From NCBI RefSeq assembly GCF_014596085.1, contig NZ_JACCJY010000003.1:124001-188000 (forward strand): a DNA stretch of 64,000 nucleotides, written 5' to 3'. The DNA comes from Azospirillum tabaci (lineage in GTDB: Bacteria > Pseudomonadota > Alphaproteobacteria > Azospirillales > Azospirillaceae). The translations under genes were made by a program, and so were the position numbers. The stretch's first letter is position 1; each line of letters opens with the position of its first letter. Below are positions 26,101 through 36,229 of this stretch, one piece after another. The notes beneath the pieces were generated by a model. The model did not search any database, was not told the origin of the DNA, and was given only the letters and a program-made list of their open reading frames with translations.

Positions 26101-27585
26101 TCAGATCACCTGGGTGTAGCGGTTCGGCTGGCCCTCGGCCGACCAGCGGGCGTGGATCTGCCCCTTGCCGTCGAAGATCAGCGACAGCCAGTTGCGCTGC
26201 CGGATGATGCGCTTGCCCGATTCGGGAAAAGGCGGCATTTCGAAGACATAGCCGTTGGGCAGGGTCTCCTTGCGGCCGGCCAGCCATTCCAGGGCGAAGG
26301 CGGTGGCCTTGGCGGGCGGCGGATGGACAACCCCCGACGCGATGAGCTGCCAGATCTCCACGCCGCCGCCGCGCAGCACGGCACGCGCGCCCGCGTGGAT
26401 TTCGCCGGAGACGGAGGTGATCCGGCACCCGGTGCGCCGGGAGAATTCCGCCAGCAGGTCGAGCAGGCGCAGCCACTCCTCGGCGTGGGCCGGGCTGCGC
26501 CACTGGTCGCGCAGATCGTCCTCAATCCCGACGCGGACTGGCGACAGGCCGACCGCCCGCTCCATCACCCCGGTGTCGAGGTAGAGCAGTGGTACGCTGG
26601 ACATCAGGATCAGGTGGCGGCAGCCCTTGAAGCGTTCCAGCCACTCCGGCAGGGCGTCCCACACCCGGTCCGACAGAACGCGGCGGGGGGTGCGGTCGCT
26701 GCGCATGTCCAGCGCCAGAACGCCGACGTCGCCCAGCCGAAACCCCTGGCTGAAGGAGTCCAAGGGCGCCCCCCACACGCATTCGGGCTGGGCGTCCTCC
26801 ATGGCGGCCAGCTGGAACAGCGAGAAATGGCGGCGGGCGGCCGTGTAGGCGCCGCGCCAAGCCGGGGATGTCATCTCCTCGTCGGGGTGGGAACCCCAGC
26901 CGTCGAAGATGTCATGGTCGTCCCACATCATCACCGAGGGAATGCGGGCCGTCACCGCCGCGGTTTCCGGCTGGCCCCAGACCCGCAGATAGAGGTCGAA
27001 GTAGAAGTCCGCCGCCTCTTCCGCCATGGCGGGGGTGAAGGGCTCCCCCAGGCGGGCGGCATCCGTCCGCTTCTTCCAAGCGCTGAGCAGCGGCGGCTGT
27101 CGCCACACCGCATCGGCGTAGAGCTGGTCGCCGCCTTGCAGCAGCAGGTGGAAGCGTTCGCCCTCGTGGCGGCGGCGCAGGTCACCCCACAGGGCGTTGC
27201 GCGGCGCGTCCAGCCCGGCGATCTTCTCCTCGTCTTCCGCTCCGTTGCAGGAGACGTAGGCGATCCGCGGCGACGACGTGCGCCCCGGCACGGTCACCGC
27301 CCAGGTATCCCCCGGTGATGCGCCGTCGGTGAAGCCATAGGCGGCCTCGACATCGCGGGCGCCGCGCGGAATGGCGAAATCAAAGCGCCAGACGTGCCGG
27401 TTGCGCCATTGGGCGAGGTGGCGGGGCGGAACGGGCAGGGTCACGCCGTCCACCCGCAGATCGTAGGGTTCGGCATCGCCCTCCAGCACGAAGAGGGCGG
27501 ACAGCCACCAGCGGTCGCCTTGCTCTCCCCGGAAATAAAGGACGGGACCCAGAATGATGTTCGGTGCCGGCCTGCCGCGCGCCAT
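26101..27585 (-). CDS. PhoD-like metallophosphatase
   Basis: 494 aa. The metal-ligand pattern of PhoD-family phosphatases is visible in order: YVSCNG, LLLQGGDQLYADAVW, SVMMWDDHDIFDGWGSH and TSVSGEIHAGARAV. The N-terminal 120 residues form a beta-domain (GPVLYFRGEQGDRWWLSALF and after). There is no signal peptide, unlike secreted PhoD phosphodiesterases, so it should act in the cytoplasm; the substrate is unknown. It is convergent with the gene ending 17 bp away and is otherwise alone. Confidence 0.87.
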   Translation of the reverse strand: MARGRPAPNIILGPVLYFRGEQGDRWWLSALFVLEGDAEPYDLRVDGVTLPVPPRHLAQWRNRHVWRFDFAIPRGARDVEAAYGFTDGASPGDTWAVTVPGRTSSPRIAYVSCNGAEDEEKIAGLDAPRNALWGDLRRRHEGERFHLLLQGGDQLYADAVWRQPPLLSAWKKRTDAARLGEPFTPAMAEEAADFYFDLYLRVWGQPETAAVTARIPSVMMWDDHDIFDGWGSHPDEEMTSPAWRGAYTAARRHFSLFQLAAMEDAQPECVWGAPLDSFSQGFRLGDVGVLALDMRSDRTPRRVLSDRVWDALPEWLERFKGCRHLILMSSVPLLYLDTGVMERAVGLSPVRVGIEDDLRDQWRSPAHAEEWLRLLDLLAEFSRRTGCRITSVSGEIHAGARAVLRGGGVEIWQLIASGVVHPPPAKATAFALEWLAGRKETLPNGYVFEMPPFPESGKRIIRQRNWLSLIFDGKGQIHARWSAEGQPNRYTQVI

Positions 27586-27768
27586 GGACGCTGTTCATCC
27601 TCTTCGTTCCCGCCGGTCCGGGCGCCCATGGCCCAGCTTCCGTTTCCGCGGCTCCTGTTTATGGGAAAAGCCGCCGGTCTGTAAAAGGGGCAAGCGTTGA
27701 TCCGAAGGGGGAAGCCGCGTGGAAATGCGGGAGAATCCGCCGCACTGGTGGGAAAGCCGGGGTGCGGG

Positions 27769-27803
27769 CAAAAAAAGCGGGCGGCCGGATCTCCCGGTCG
27801 CCC
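27769..27803 (-). terminator. Rho-independent terminator of the sigma/anti-sigma unit
   Basis: On the minus strand GGGCGACCGG and CCGGCCGCCC (27803-27794 and 27788-27779) pair with one mismatch around a 5-nt loop and are followed by GCTTTTTTTG. It lies 34 bp after the anti-sigma gene. Confidence 0.8.
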
Positions 27804-27836
27804 CTCATGTGACGATGGAACACGGGAATCGGGGGG

Positions 27837-28064
27837 CTAGCTCTTGCGGCGCTGCCTCAGCAGTTCGAGCATGCGCGCCGGTACCGGTTCCTCCAGCACG
27901 GGATCGTAAAGGCGGTGAAGCTCCTCCACATGGCTTCTGTGGAAGGTCACCACGGCCTTCGCGTCGGCATCGTCCTCTACGGACTGCTCGAACTCCTGAC
28001 GCTCCTTATCGTCCAAGGCACCGTCAAGATATGCGTTGATATGGTTCATCGTCACACGCTTCAT
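27837..28064 (-). CDS. Short soluble anti-sigma factor
   Basis: 75 aa. The N-terminal 45 residues (MNHINAYLDGALDDKERQEF and following) match the helical start of zinc-finger-type anti-sigma proteins, but the Cys/His zinc ligands are not complete. The C-terminal half, LHRLYDPVLEEPVPARMLEL, resembles both the segment found before the membrane helix in alphaproteobacterial anti-sigma factors and the core of NepR. No transmembrane segment follows; the protein ends at once with LRQRRKS. It is transcribed in the same direction as the ECF sigma gene, 332 bp downstream of it. Start at 28064 (MKRVT) or 28049 (MNHIN). Binding to the neighbouring sigma factor is inferred from context. Confidence 0.7.
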   Translation of the reverse strand: MKRVTMNHINAYLDGALDDKERQEFEQSVEDDADAKAVVTFHRSHVEELHRLYDPVLEEPVPARMLELLRQRRKS

Positions 28065-28396
28065 ATCTTTTGATCCCGGAACGCCTCCGGAGGCCATCCC
28101 CCTGAGACGGAAACGATCCGCGACGCAGAGTTCAATATAGTACGGCGGGCACGGCGTCGGGAGTGGTGTCTTACCTCTTCTTATGGGGATGATGCCGATA
28201 CCGCCAAATGATAGGCGAAGCGTATCCGTTCGTTCCCCGTGGATGTTAGGCCACTCCGCAGCAGCCATACTCGTTTCGCACGCGGGATGTAACAGCCGCT
28301 TCCATCGGTTGTTCCGGCGCCGGATTGCCCGGACGCGATAGAAGAATCAACCTGTTGTAAGGTTGCCATACTTCGCGGCGCATTCCCTGCCGTGCC
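28065..28396. other. 332-bp gap between sigma and anti-sigma genes
   Basis: No credible gene. It holds a 6-bp hairpin CAACCT/AGGTTG (28348-28365) soon after the sigma stop, the palindrome TCCGGCGCCGGA (28313-28324) and lower GC than its flanks. A separate promoter for the anti-sigma gene is likely but I cannot identify it. Confidence 0.4.
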
Positions 28397-28870
28397 TTAG
28401 GCGGCCATCAGGTTGTTCAGCCGCTCACGGGCTCGGCACAAGCGGGACCGGATGGTGCCGATGGAAACGTTCAGCTTCTCGGCGGCTTCCTGATAGGGGC
28501 GGCCCTCGATGGCGACCAGCTTCACCACCTTGCGCTGGCTGGGGGTGAGGGCGCCGAAGGCGCGGTCGACGTCGCGGAAGACGAGCCGGGCAATCTGCGA
28601 GGCTTCGACCGACATGGCGCCGTCCCACAGTTCCACCTTGGTGACGTGCTTTTCACGCTGGAGATTGTTGAAATGCAGATTCTTCAGCATCGTGGTCAGC
28701 CAAGCCTGCATGTTGGTGCCGGGCTCGAAACGATGCTGGCGGGACAGAGCGCGGGCAAGACAGTCCTGGGTGAGATCCTCGGCAGCGCTGACGTCGCGGG
28801 TCAACTTGCAGGCATAACGCTGCAGGTTCGGCATGCAACGGATCAGTTCGGCTTCGAAACAATACGCCAT
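28397..28870 (-). CDS. ECF-type RNA polymerase sigma factor
   Basis: 157 aa. Region 2 (residues about 8-75) shows LQRYACKLTRDVSAAEDLTQ and WLTTMLKNLHFNNLQREKH. Region 4 (about 98-150) shows GALTPSQRKVVKLVAIEGRP and SIGTIRSRLCRARERL. The two are joined directly, as in all ECF factors. It should direct a stress regulon. The gene lies upstream of a small anti-sigma gene on the same strand. The region before its start carries three tandem 14-bp repeats beginning GGAAC/GGATT. It is not next to phyR or nepR, so it is probably not the main EcfG. Confidence 0.92.
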   Translation of the reverse strand: MAYCFEAELIRCMPNLQRYACKLTRDVSAAEDLTQDCLARALSRQHRFEPGTNMQAWLTTMLKNLHFNNLQREKHVTKVELWDGAMSVEASQIARLVFRDVDRAFGALTPSQRKVVKLVAIEGRPYQEAAEKLNVSIGTIRSRLCRARERLNNLMAA

Positions 28871-29336
28871 TGTTGCTCTTCCTCCAGCTTCTCTTCGTTC
28901 GGCGGGGCTGCCGGTCTGTGGTGACGGCGCCCCAGGCCCGAGATTTCAGTTCCGATATTTCGGTTCCCGGAATTTCAATCCGGTTCGATCGCTTATCGAC
29001 GCGTGGTCCCTTCCGGTGCAGGCATGGGCCGCTCCGGTCTTGTGTTCGTGTCGGTGGCGTAGAATTCGGTGGTGCTGCCTAGCAGTGTCCGGGCGTCGGT
29101 CCGGTGCAGCACATCGAGCAGTTCGTCGTCATCAACGGTCTCCCGCTCCCCAGCCTGGGCAACTCCAAAGCCCTGAAAAGCTTCGGTGTTGCTCCCGTTC
29201 GTGGTGACGTTGATTTCATAACGCGGGGGGAAGGGGCTTGTTCCCCGGCGGCCACAGCCGAAAACATCTTAGGAGGAGAAGTGTTTGGAATCTGGGGGTC
29301 ATCCAGACGGATGGGGGAACTGCCCAAACGGGAATT
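28871..29336. other. 466-bp intergenic region upstream of the ECF sigma gene
   Basis: Contains the sigma promoter region with 14-bp tandem repeats (28940-28981). The part from 29080 to 29336 has an open frame on each strand but neither has a start with good ribosome binding site and family match; GGAGGAGAAGTG at 29271-29282 looks like a ribosome binding site followed by GTG, but that frame runs antisense into the RimK gene. Confidence 0.4.
28940..28981 (-). repeat. Three tandem 14-bp repeats before the ECF sigma gene
   Basis: Read on the minus strand the units are GGATTGAAATTCCG (28981-28968), GGAACCGAAATATC (28967-28954) and GGAACTGAAATCTC (28953-28940). They share GGA-x-x-x-GAAAT and are spaced by exactly 14 bp, 70 to 111 bp upstream of the start codon. 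Likely a multimeric regulator site or promoter array. Confidence 0.7.
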
Positions 29337-30817
<1,481 letters not shown>

Positions 30818-30818
<1 letters not shown>

Positions 30819-32044
30819 CAGTCGGCGGACCCATCGGCGGACCCATCGGTGGGCTGGGGACGGAGGAGAAGGGCGGCCTTCAACTGGGCCTTGCCGTAGC
30901 GGGCCATGCGCTCGAAGTCGGCTTTCGGGATCGGCATGTTCATCCGGTCGATGTGAGCGTGGTGACGGTCGTACACAAGCGGATCATGAACATAGAGAAA
31001 GCGATCGTCGGCACCGGTCACGACGACCCAGTGCGGAAATTTTTCGTGGTAGATCCGGTAGGAGCTGATGAGCACGATGGGGATGGCGCCGCCCGCCACC
31101 GCGTCGGCCATGTCCTGGGCGCTCAGGGTGTTGTGGCGGACGGCGGCGCCGCTGCCCTCCAGTTCGTCGAGGAAGTCCTCGTGCACGATGCGCATGACCT
31201 CCTTCTTCTCGTCGCTGCGCACGCTGTCCAGGAAGGGGGTGGCGTTGTCTTTGATGTGGATGTCCACCGCGAAGCCGCGCCGCGCCGCCGCCAGCGCCAG
31301 ACCGAACGGGCCGCAGCCGCCATGGCCGGAGGTCATGAACACGGTCGTCGATTCCCGCCACAGGCGGATCTCCAGTTTCCGCCCCAGCTCGATCTCGGCG
31401 GGCTTCAGCGCTTTCATCGCCATCATCAGGGCCGACGGGCCGCAGGTGAAGTCCAGGGTCTGCTGGTAGTAGGGAACCAGAGGCCCGCCCAGCGGCGCGC
31501 TGGGACCGCTGTGGCCGAGGCGCTTCTCCAGCCGCAGCGCCTCCATATGGTCTTCATAATAGTCGGTGTAGACGCCGAACTCGCGGTAGCCCGCCTTCTT
31601 GTAGAGATCGATGGCCGCGGCGTTGTCGCGCCGCACCTCCAGCCGCAGGTAGATGCAGTCCCGCGACCGGGCCGCCTGCTCCGCCGCGGCGAGGAGGCGC
31701 TTGGCGACGCCTTGGCCGCGGTGGTTGGGATCGACGGCGAAGGAGTAGAGCCGGGCGAGCGAGGTCCCGGAATGGAAGGACACCAGGGCGTAGCCGACGA
31801 CCGTGCCGCTGTGGACTTCCACAAGGCCAGTGGCCTTGGCTTTCGTCAGCAAATATTGAAAACTACGTCGGGTCAGGCGGTCGGTGGCGAAGCACCGTTC
31901 CTCAATGGCCAGCAGCGCGGGGATGTCCGCCGGCTGGGCCTGACGGAGCAGGATGGTGGCGTCGCCGGGGAGGTCCTGGCGGGAGCCCGCAGATACGGTA
32001 TTGTCGAGCATCGGGAGGTTCAAAGAGGCTGACACGGACGCCAT
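30818..32044 (-). CDS. GNAT acetyltransferase fused to a C39-like peptidase
   Basis: 408 aa. Residues about 30-172 are a GNAT domain: acetyl-CoA loop RGQGVA at 109-114, then LRLEVRRDNAAAIDLYKKAG. Residues 185-390 are a papain-like C39 peptidase: YYQQTLDFTCGPSALMMAM with probable nucleophile Cys201 and Gln195, His338 in FPHWVVVTGADD and Asp354 in YVHDPL. This fusion commonly sits next to a RimK-like ligase, as here, suggesting a system that modifies, ligates and trims a peptide. The start at 32044 follows GGAGGGAGTAAG. The C-terminus ends in a DGSADGSAD repeat. Confidence 0.88.
30822..30853. repeat. Short tandem repeat at the 3' end of the GNAT-C39 gene
   Basis: A 12-bp unit (CGGCGGACCCAT) is repeated two to three times and encodes the terminal DGSA repeats. 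It may vary in copy number between strains. Confidence 0.55.
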
Positions 32045-32300
32045 CTTACTCCCTCCAGCGGAGCTTCGCAGCGAATACCGACCTTCGGTGCGCTGCGTGG
32101 ATGGTTTCCGTTTTGGCACAGCGCGTGTGGCACAAGGGTAAGTCTTGGCTGTTGCTCTGGACGAACGGCCTAGCCGATTCGACTGGTTGGGCGCAGCGAC
32201 TTAAACGTTGCTTAACCATGGACCCCGGAAACTGCCGCCGATGGAAGACCGGCTAAGAAACCGCCGCTCCAGTTGGCCCTGGAAAGAAGAAAGTCAAGAC

Positions 32301-34799
32301 ATGGACGCTCGGTATAAGTCCCGCGAGATCGAACGCCGCAGTCTGGATGTCGACGGGCTGAAGCGCTCGTTTCTGGAATGGCTGGTTTATTCCGTCGGCA
32401 AGGACGCGCGGGCGGCGACCAGGCGCGACTGGTTCCACACCGTGGCGCTCGCCGTGCGCGACCGCCTCGTGGACCGCTGGATGGACACGACGCGGACCTA
32501 TTACCAGCAGGACGCCAAGCGCGTTTACTACCTCTCGCTGGAATTCCTGATCGGCCGCCTGCTGACCAACAGCCTCGCCAACCTCGGCATCACCGACCAG
32601 TGCCGCCAAGCGCTCGACCGCATCGGCCTGAATCTCGACGACGTGGTGGAGGCTGAGCCGGACGCGGCGCTCGGCAACGGCGGCCTCGGCCGTCTGGCCG
32701 CCTGCTTCCTTGACAGCATGGCGTCGGAAGCGCTGCCCGGCTACGGCTACGGCATCCGCTACGAGTTCGGCCTGTTCGAGCAGCGCTTCGAGCATGGCTG
32801 GCAGGTCGAGTATCCGGAGCAGTGGCTGCAGTTCGGCAACCCGTGGGAGTTCCCGCGTCCGGAGGTGCTGTATCCGGTCCAGTTCTACGGCCGCGTCGAG
32901 GAGTTCCGGGATTCGGTGGGCGAGCGCGCCTACCGCTGGGTCGATGCCGAGCGCGTGCTGGCCATGGCCTACGACACGCCGGTGGTCGGCTACGGCGGGG
33001 ACACGATCAACACGCTGCGCCTGTGGTCGGCCCGTGCCACGCGCGACTTCAACTTCGGCCACTTCAACGACGGCGCCTACATGAAGGCGGTCGAGCAGAA
33101 GGTGCTGACCGAGAATCTGAGTCGCGTCCTCTACCCGAACGACGCGACGGAGGGCGGCAAGGAGCTGCGGCTGAAGCAGGAGTATTTCTTCACCTCCGCC
33201 TCGCTGCAGGACATCCTGCGCCGTTATCTGCAGCACCATTCCAACTTCGACAGCCTGCCGGACAAGGCGGCGATCCAGCTCAACGACACGCATCCGGCCA
33301 TCGGCATCGCCGAGCTGATGCGGCTGCTGGTGGACCAGCACGGCGTCACCTGGGACAAGGCGTGGGACATCACCCGCGCGACCTTCTCCTACACCAACCA
33401 CACGCTGCTTCCGGAGGCGCTGGAGGCGTGGCCGGTCCGCATGATGGAGCGCGTGCTGCCGCGCCACATGCAGATCATCTACGAGATCAACGCCAAGTTC
33501 CTGAACCGCTCCAAGGCGCGGGCGGCGGGCGACAACGGACGGCTGTCCCGCCTGTCGCTGATCGACGAGCGCGGCGACCGCCGGGTGCGCATGGGCAATC
33601 TGGCCTTCCTCGGCTCGCACAAGGTCAACGGCGTGTCGGCCCTGCACACCGAGCTGATGAAGCAGACCGTCTTCGCCGACTTCCACGCGGAGTTCCCGGA
33701 GCGCATCAACAACAAGACCAACGGCATCACCCCGCGCCGCTGGCTGCATCAGGCGAACCAGCCGCTGGCCGCGCTGATCACCAGCCGCATCGGCAACGGC
33801 TGGATCAAGGACCTCAGCCAGATCAGCGCGCTGGCGGAAAAGGCCGACGATCTGGTCTTCCGCGAGGAGTTCCGCCGCGCCAAACGCAAAAACAAGAAGC
33901 GGCTGGCCGCCTACATCGCGCGCCAGACCGGGGTGGACGTGCAGGTCGACAGCCTGTTCGACGTGCAGGTCAAGCGCATGCACGAGTACAAGCGCCAGCT
34001 CCTGAACATCCTCCAGGCGATCGCGCTGTACAACGAGATGCGCGACAACCCGACGGTCGCCTGGGTGCCGGTGACCAAGATCTTCGCCGGCAAGGCGGCG
34101 CCGAGCTATCACATGGCGAAGCTCATCATCAAGCTCATCAACGATGTGGCGAAGGTGGTGAACCACGATCCGTCGGTGCACGACAACCTGAAGATCGTGC
34201 TGCTGCCGAACTACAACGTGACGGCGGCGGAGATCATCATGCCGGCGGCGGACCTGTCGGAGCAGATCTCCACCGCGGGCATGGAGGCATCGGGCACCGG
34301 CAACATGAAGCTGGCCCTGAACGGCGCGCTGACCATCGGCACGCTGGACGGCGCCAACGTCGAGATCCGCGAGCATGTCGGCGAGGACAACATCTTCATC
34401 TTCGGCCTGACCGCCGAGGAGGTGAACGACCTGCGGGCCAGCGGCGGCTTCAATCCACGGGAGGTCATCGCCTCCAACCCCAGCCTGAAGCGGGCGCTGG
34501 ACATGATCTCCACCGGTGTCTTCTCGCCGGACGATCCCCACCGCTACCACCCGATCCTCCAGGCGTTGACCGACGGCGGCGACCATTTCCTGGTGACGGC
34601 GGACTTCGCCGACTATTGCCAGGCGCAGCAGGCGGCCATGGACCTCTACCGCGACCAGGAGGAATGGACCCGCAAGGCCATCCTGAACACCGCCAACATG
34701 GGCTGGTTCTCGTCCGACCGCACCATCATGGAATACGCGACGGAGATCTGGGACGTGCATCCCGTGAAGCCGGAGCATCCCGCCGAATCCGAGGGCTGA
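32301..34799 (+). CDS. glgP: Glycogen/starch phosphorylase
   Basis: 832 aa, normal length. It releases glucose-1-phosphate from glycogen or maltodextrin. Family features: ALGNGGLGRLAACFLDSMAS, GYGYGIRYEFGLFEQ, QLNDTHPAIGIAELMR, the region NNKTNGITPRRWL, and the PLP lysine in EASGTGNMKLALNGALTIGT. The start MDARYKSREIERRSL at 32301 was chosen because the family homology begins there; the frame is open 93 bp upstream. It stands alone, without other glg genes in this window, and is divergent from the GNAT-C39 operon. A hairpin terminator follows. Confidence 0.95.
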   Translation: MDARYKSREIERRSLDVDGLKRSFLEWLVYSVGKDARAATRRDWFHTVALAVRDRLVDRWMDTTRTYYQQDAKRVYYLSLEFLIGRLLTNSLANLGITDQCRQALDRIGLNLDDVVEAEPDAALGNGGLGRLAACFLDSMASEALPGYGYGIRYEFGLFEQRFEHGWQVEYPEQWLQFGNPWEFPRPEVLYPVQFYGRVEEFRDSVGERAYRWVDAERVLAMAYDTPVVGYGGDTINTLRLWSARATRDFNFGHFNDGAYMKAVEQKVLTENLSRVLYPNDATEGGKELRLKQEYFFTSASLQDILRRYLQHHSNFDSLPDKAAIQLNDTHPAIGIAELMRLLVDQHGVTWDKAWDITRATFSYTNHTLLPEALEAWPVRMMERVLPRHMQIIYEINAKFLNRSKARAAGDNGRLSRLSLIDERGDRRVRMGNLAFLGSHKVNGVSALHTELMKQTVFADFHAEFPERINNKTNGITPRRWLHQANQPLAALITSRIGNGWIKDLSQISALAEKADDLVFREEFRRAKRKNKKRLAAYIARQTGVDVQVDSLFDVQVKRMHEYKRQLLNILQAIALYNEMRDNPTVAWVPVTKIFAGKAAPSYHMAKLIIKLINDVAKVVNHDPSVHDNLKIVLLPNYNVTAAEIIMPAADLSEQISTAGMEASGTGNMKLALNGALTIGTLDGANVEIREHVGEDNIFIFGLTAEEVNDLRASGGFNPREVIASNPSLKRALDMISTGVFSPDDPHRYHPILQALTDGGDHFLVTADFADYCQAQQAAMDLYRDQEEWTRKAILNTANMGWFSSDRTIMEYATEIWDVHPVKPEHPAESEG

Positions 34800-34837
34800 C
34801 GCCGGCCCGCCAGAAAGTGGACAAAAATTGTTCTGCG

Positions 34838-34875
34838 AAGGCGCGGGCGCTTTACAAGCCCCGCGCCTTTCGTTT
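34838..34875 (+). terminator. Rho-independent terminator of glgP
   Basis: AAGGCGCGGG (34838-34847) and CCCGCGCCTT (34860-34869) form a 10-bp stem, followed by TCGTTT. It partly overlaps the likely promoter of the asd leader. Confidence 0.75.
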
Positions 34876-34880
34876 ATCTA
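34851..34880 (+). promoter_or_regulatory. Possible promoter of the asd leader
   Basis: TTTACA (34851-34856) is a good -35 and TATCTA (34875-34880) a partial -10, 18 bp apart. A transcript starting about 7 bp later would begin almost at the leader ATG, as in the leaderless trpL of Sinorhizobium. Confidence 0.4.
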
Positions 34881-34887
34881 ACGAGTT

Positions 34888-34968
34888 ATGAATCGCTCGC
34901 TCGCCATCACCACCACCACTACCAAAACGACCCGCTCCGGCGGGCCGTCGGACGGTGGCGTGCGTTGA
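34888..34968 (+). CDS. Threonine-rich leader peptide of asd
   Basis: 26 codons: ATG AAT CGC TCG CTC GCC ATC, then five Thr codons, Lys, two Thr, Arg and a Ser/Gly-rich tail ending in TGA. The peptide begins MNRSLAITTTTTKTTR. Seven of 26 codons are Thr, clustered as in the E. coli thr operon leader. Too short to be found by usual gene callers. It is followed within 30 bp by alternative RNA hairpins and, at 35085, by the aspartate-semialdehyde dehydrogenase gene, whose product leads to Thr, Met and Lys. I infer a ribosome-stalling attenuator; this has not been tested. Confidence 0.75.
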   Translation: MNRSLAITTTTTKTTRSGGPSDGGVR

Positions 34969-35023
34969 TCGAGTAAGACGCTTCACCCACCACGAAGGCC
35001 CCGCCGGACACGGACGGGGCCTT
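34937..35023 (+). promoter_or_regulatory. Transcription attenuator of asd (alternative hairpins)
   Basis: Terminator-like hairpin: AAGGCCCCG (34995-35003) with CGGGGCCTT (35015-35023). Antiterminator: CCGGCGGGCC (34937-34946, inside the leader ORF just after the Thr codons) can pair with GGCCCCGCCGG (34997-35007) with one bulged C, which removes the 5' arm of the terminator. A third stem GGTGGCGT/ACGCTTCACC (34954-34961 with 34978-34987) overlaps the leader stop. The terminator lacks a long U tract. Confidence 0.65.
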
Positions 35024-35084
35024 GGTGCATCTGGGGCCGCCGTCCACGCTCGATCCGGGCAAGACCAAAGGACGGACCACACCC

Positions 35085-36098
35085 ATGAGCACCTCTTCTC
35101 CTTCTCCCCGCCGCGTCGCCATCGTCGGTGCCACGGGCGCCGTCGGCCGCGAGATGGTCGATGTTCTTCACCGCCGTTCGTTCCCGGTCGCGGAACTCGG
35201 CCTGTTCGCGTCGGAGCGCAGCGCCGGCCGCACGGTCGAGACCCCGTTCGGCGAGAAGACTCTCGTGGCGTTCGACGTCGAGAAGGTGAAGGGCTACGAC
35301 ATCGTCCTGCTCGCCGTGTCCGGTGATTTCGCCAAGGAGCACGCGCCGGCCATCGCCGCGGGCGGGGCGCTGGTGATCGACAACTCCTCGGCCTTCCGCT
35401 ACGACGACAACGTCCCGCTGATCGTGCCGGAGATCAACGCCCACGCCATGGGCGACGCCAAGCTGATCGCGAATCCCAACTGCACCACCGCCATCGCCGT
35501 CGTGGCGCTCGGCCCGCTGCACAAGGCCTTCGGCCTGAAGCGCGTGATCGTCTCCACCTATCAGGCGACCAGCGGCGCCGGTGCGGAGGGCATGGCCGAG
35601 CTTGAGGAACAGACCCGCAACCAGCTCGACGGCAAGCCGGTCGTCAACAGCGTGTTCCGCCACCCGATCCCCTTCAACCTGATCCCCCAGATCGACGCCT
35701 TCCAGGAGAACGGCTACACGAAGGAGGAGATGAAGGTGACCTGGGAGACCCGGAAGATCCTGGAGATCCCGGACCTGCCGGTGAGCTGCACCGCGGTGCG
35801 CATTCCGACCTACCGCGCCCATTCCGAGGCGATCACGGTCGAGACGCTGTCGCCGGTCACCCCGGACGCCGCCCGCGCCGTGCTGGCCGACGCCCCGGGC
35901 GTGGTGGTGAAGGACGTGCCGGCGGACGGCGTCTACCCGATGCCGATCAACGCCACCGGCCAGTTCGACGTCGAGGTGGGCCGCATCCGCACCAGCCTGA
36001 TCTTCGGCGACCACGGCCTCGACCTGTTCGTCTGCGGCGACCAGTTGCTGAAGGGCGCTGCGCTCAACGCCGTGCAGATCGCCGAGCTGAGCCTGTAA
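35085..36098 (+). CDS. asd: Aspartate-semialdehyde dehydrogenase
   Basis: 337 aa. It reduces aspartyl phosphate to aspartate semialdehyde, the branch point to lysine/diaminopimelate, threonine, methionine and isoleucine. NADP-binding [18 protein letters not shown] is at the N-terminus; the catalytic Cys is in [16 protein letters not shown] and the His/Arg pair is in [12 protein letters not shown]. This is the typical length of the Gram-positive/alphaproteobacterial class. Start ATG 35085 is the first codon of [15 protein letters not shown]. It is preceded by the Thr leader attenuator and followed by a hairpin. Confidence 0.97.
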   Translation: MSTSSPSPRRVAIVGATGAVGREMVDVLHRRSFPVAELGLFASERSAGRTVETPFGEKTLVAFDVEKVKGYDIVLLAVSGDFAKEHAPAIAAGGALVIDNSSAFRYDDNVPLIVPEINAHAMGDAKLIANPNCTTAIAVVALGPLHKAFGLKRVIVSTYQATSGAGAEGMAELEEQTRNQLDGKPVVNSVFRHPIPFNLIPQIDAFQENGYTKEEMKVTWETRKILEIPDLPVSCTAVRIPTYRAHSEAITVETLSPVTPDAARAVLADAPGVVVKDVPADGVYPMPINATGQFDVEVGRIRTSLIFGDHGLDLFVCGDQLLKGAALNAVQIAELSL

Positions 36099-36111
36099 GG
36101 CACACCGGAAT

Positions 36112-36149
36112 CCTTCATCCTTCCTTCCTCTCGGTGGGAGGGATGAAGG
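36112..36149 (+). terminator. Hairpin after asd
   Basis: CCTTCATCC (36112-36120) and GGATGAAGG (36141-36149) form a 9-bp stem with inner partial pairing of TTCC with GGGA. No strong U tract follows. Confidence 0.55.
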
Positions 36150-36190
36150 CTGGAATGGGCCGGTCTTCGCTGCTATCTATACGTCCGTAC

Positions 36191-36229
36191 GAAGAGGGCC
36201 GTGGGGCGTTCCGCCTCCCGGCCCTCTTC
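36191..36229 (+). promoter_or_regulatory. Hairpin in the prfC 5' region
   Basis: GAAGAGGGCCG (36191-36201) and CGGCCCTCTTC (36219-36229) form a perfect 11-bp stem with a 17-nt loop, 35 bp before the prfC start codon. It could be an attenuator or affect translation; no leader peptide is evident. Confidence 0.5.

Noticed and set aside
28940-28981. Interpretation of the GGAAC units as EcfG promoters
   Set aside because: No CGTT-like -10 is found 16-17 bp downstream of either GGAAC, so they are reported only as repeats.
34800-35084. Lysine riboswitch or T-box before asd
   Set aside because: The region is too short and lacks the multi-helix junction of a lysine aptamer or a T-box sequence; the Thr leader explains it better.
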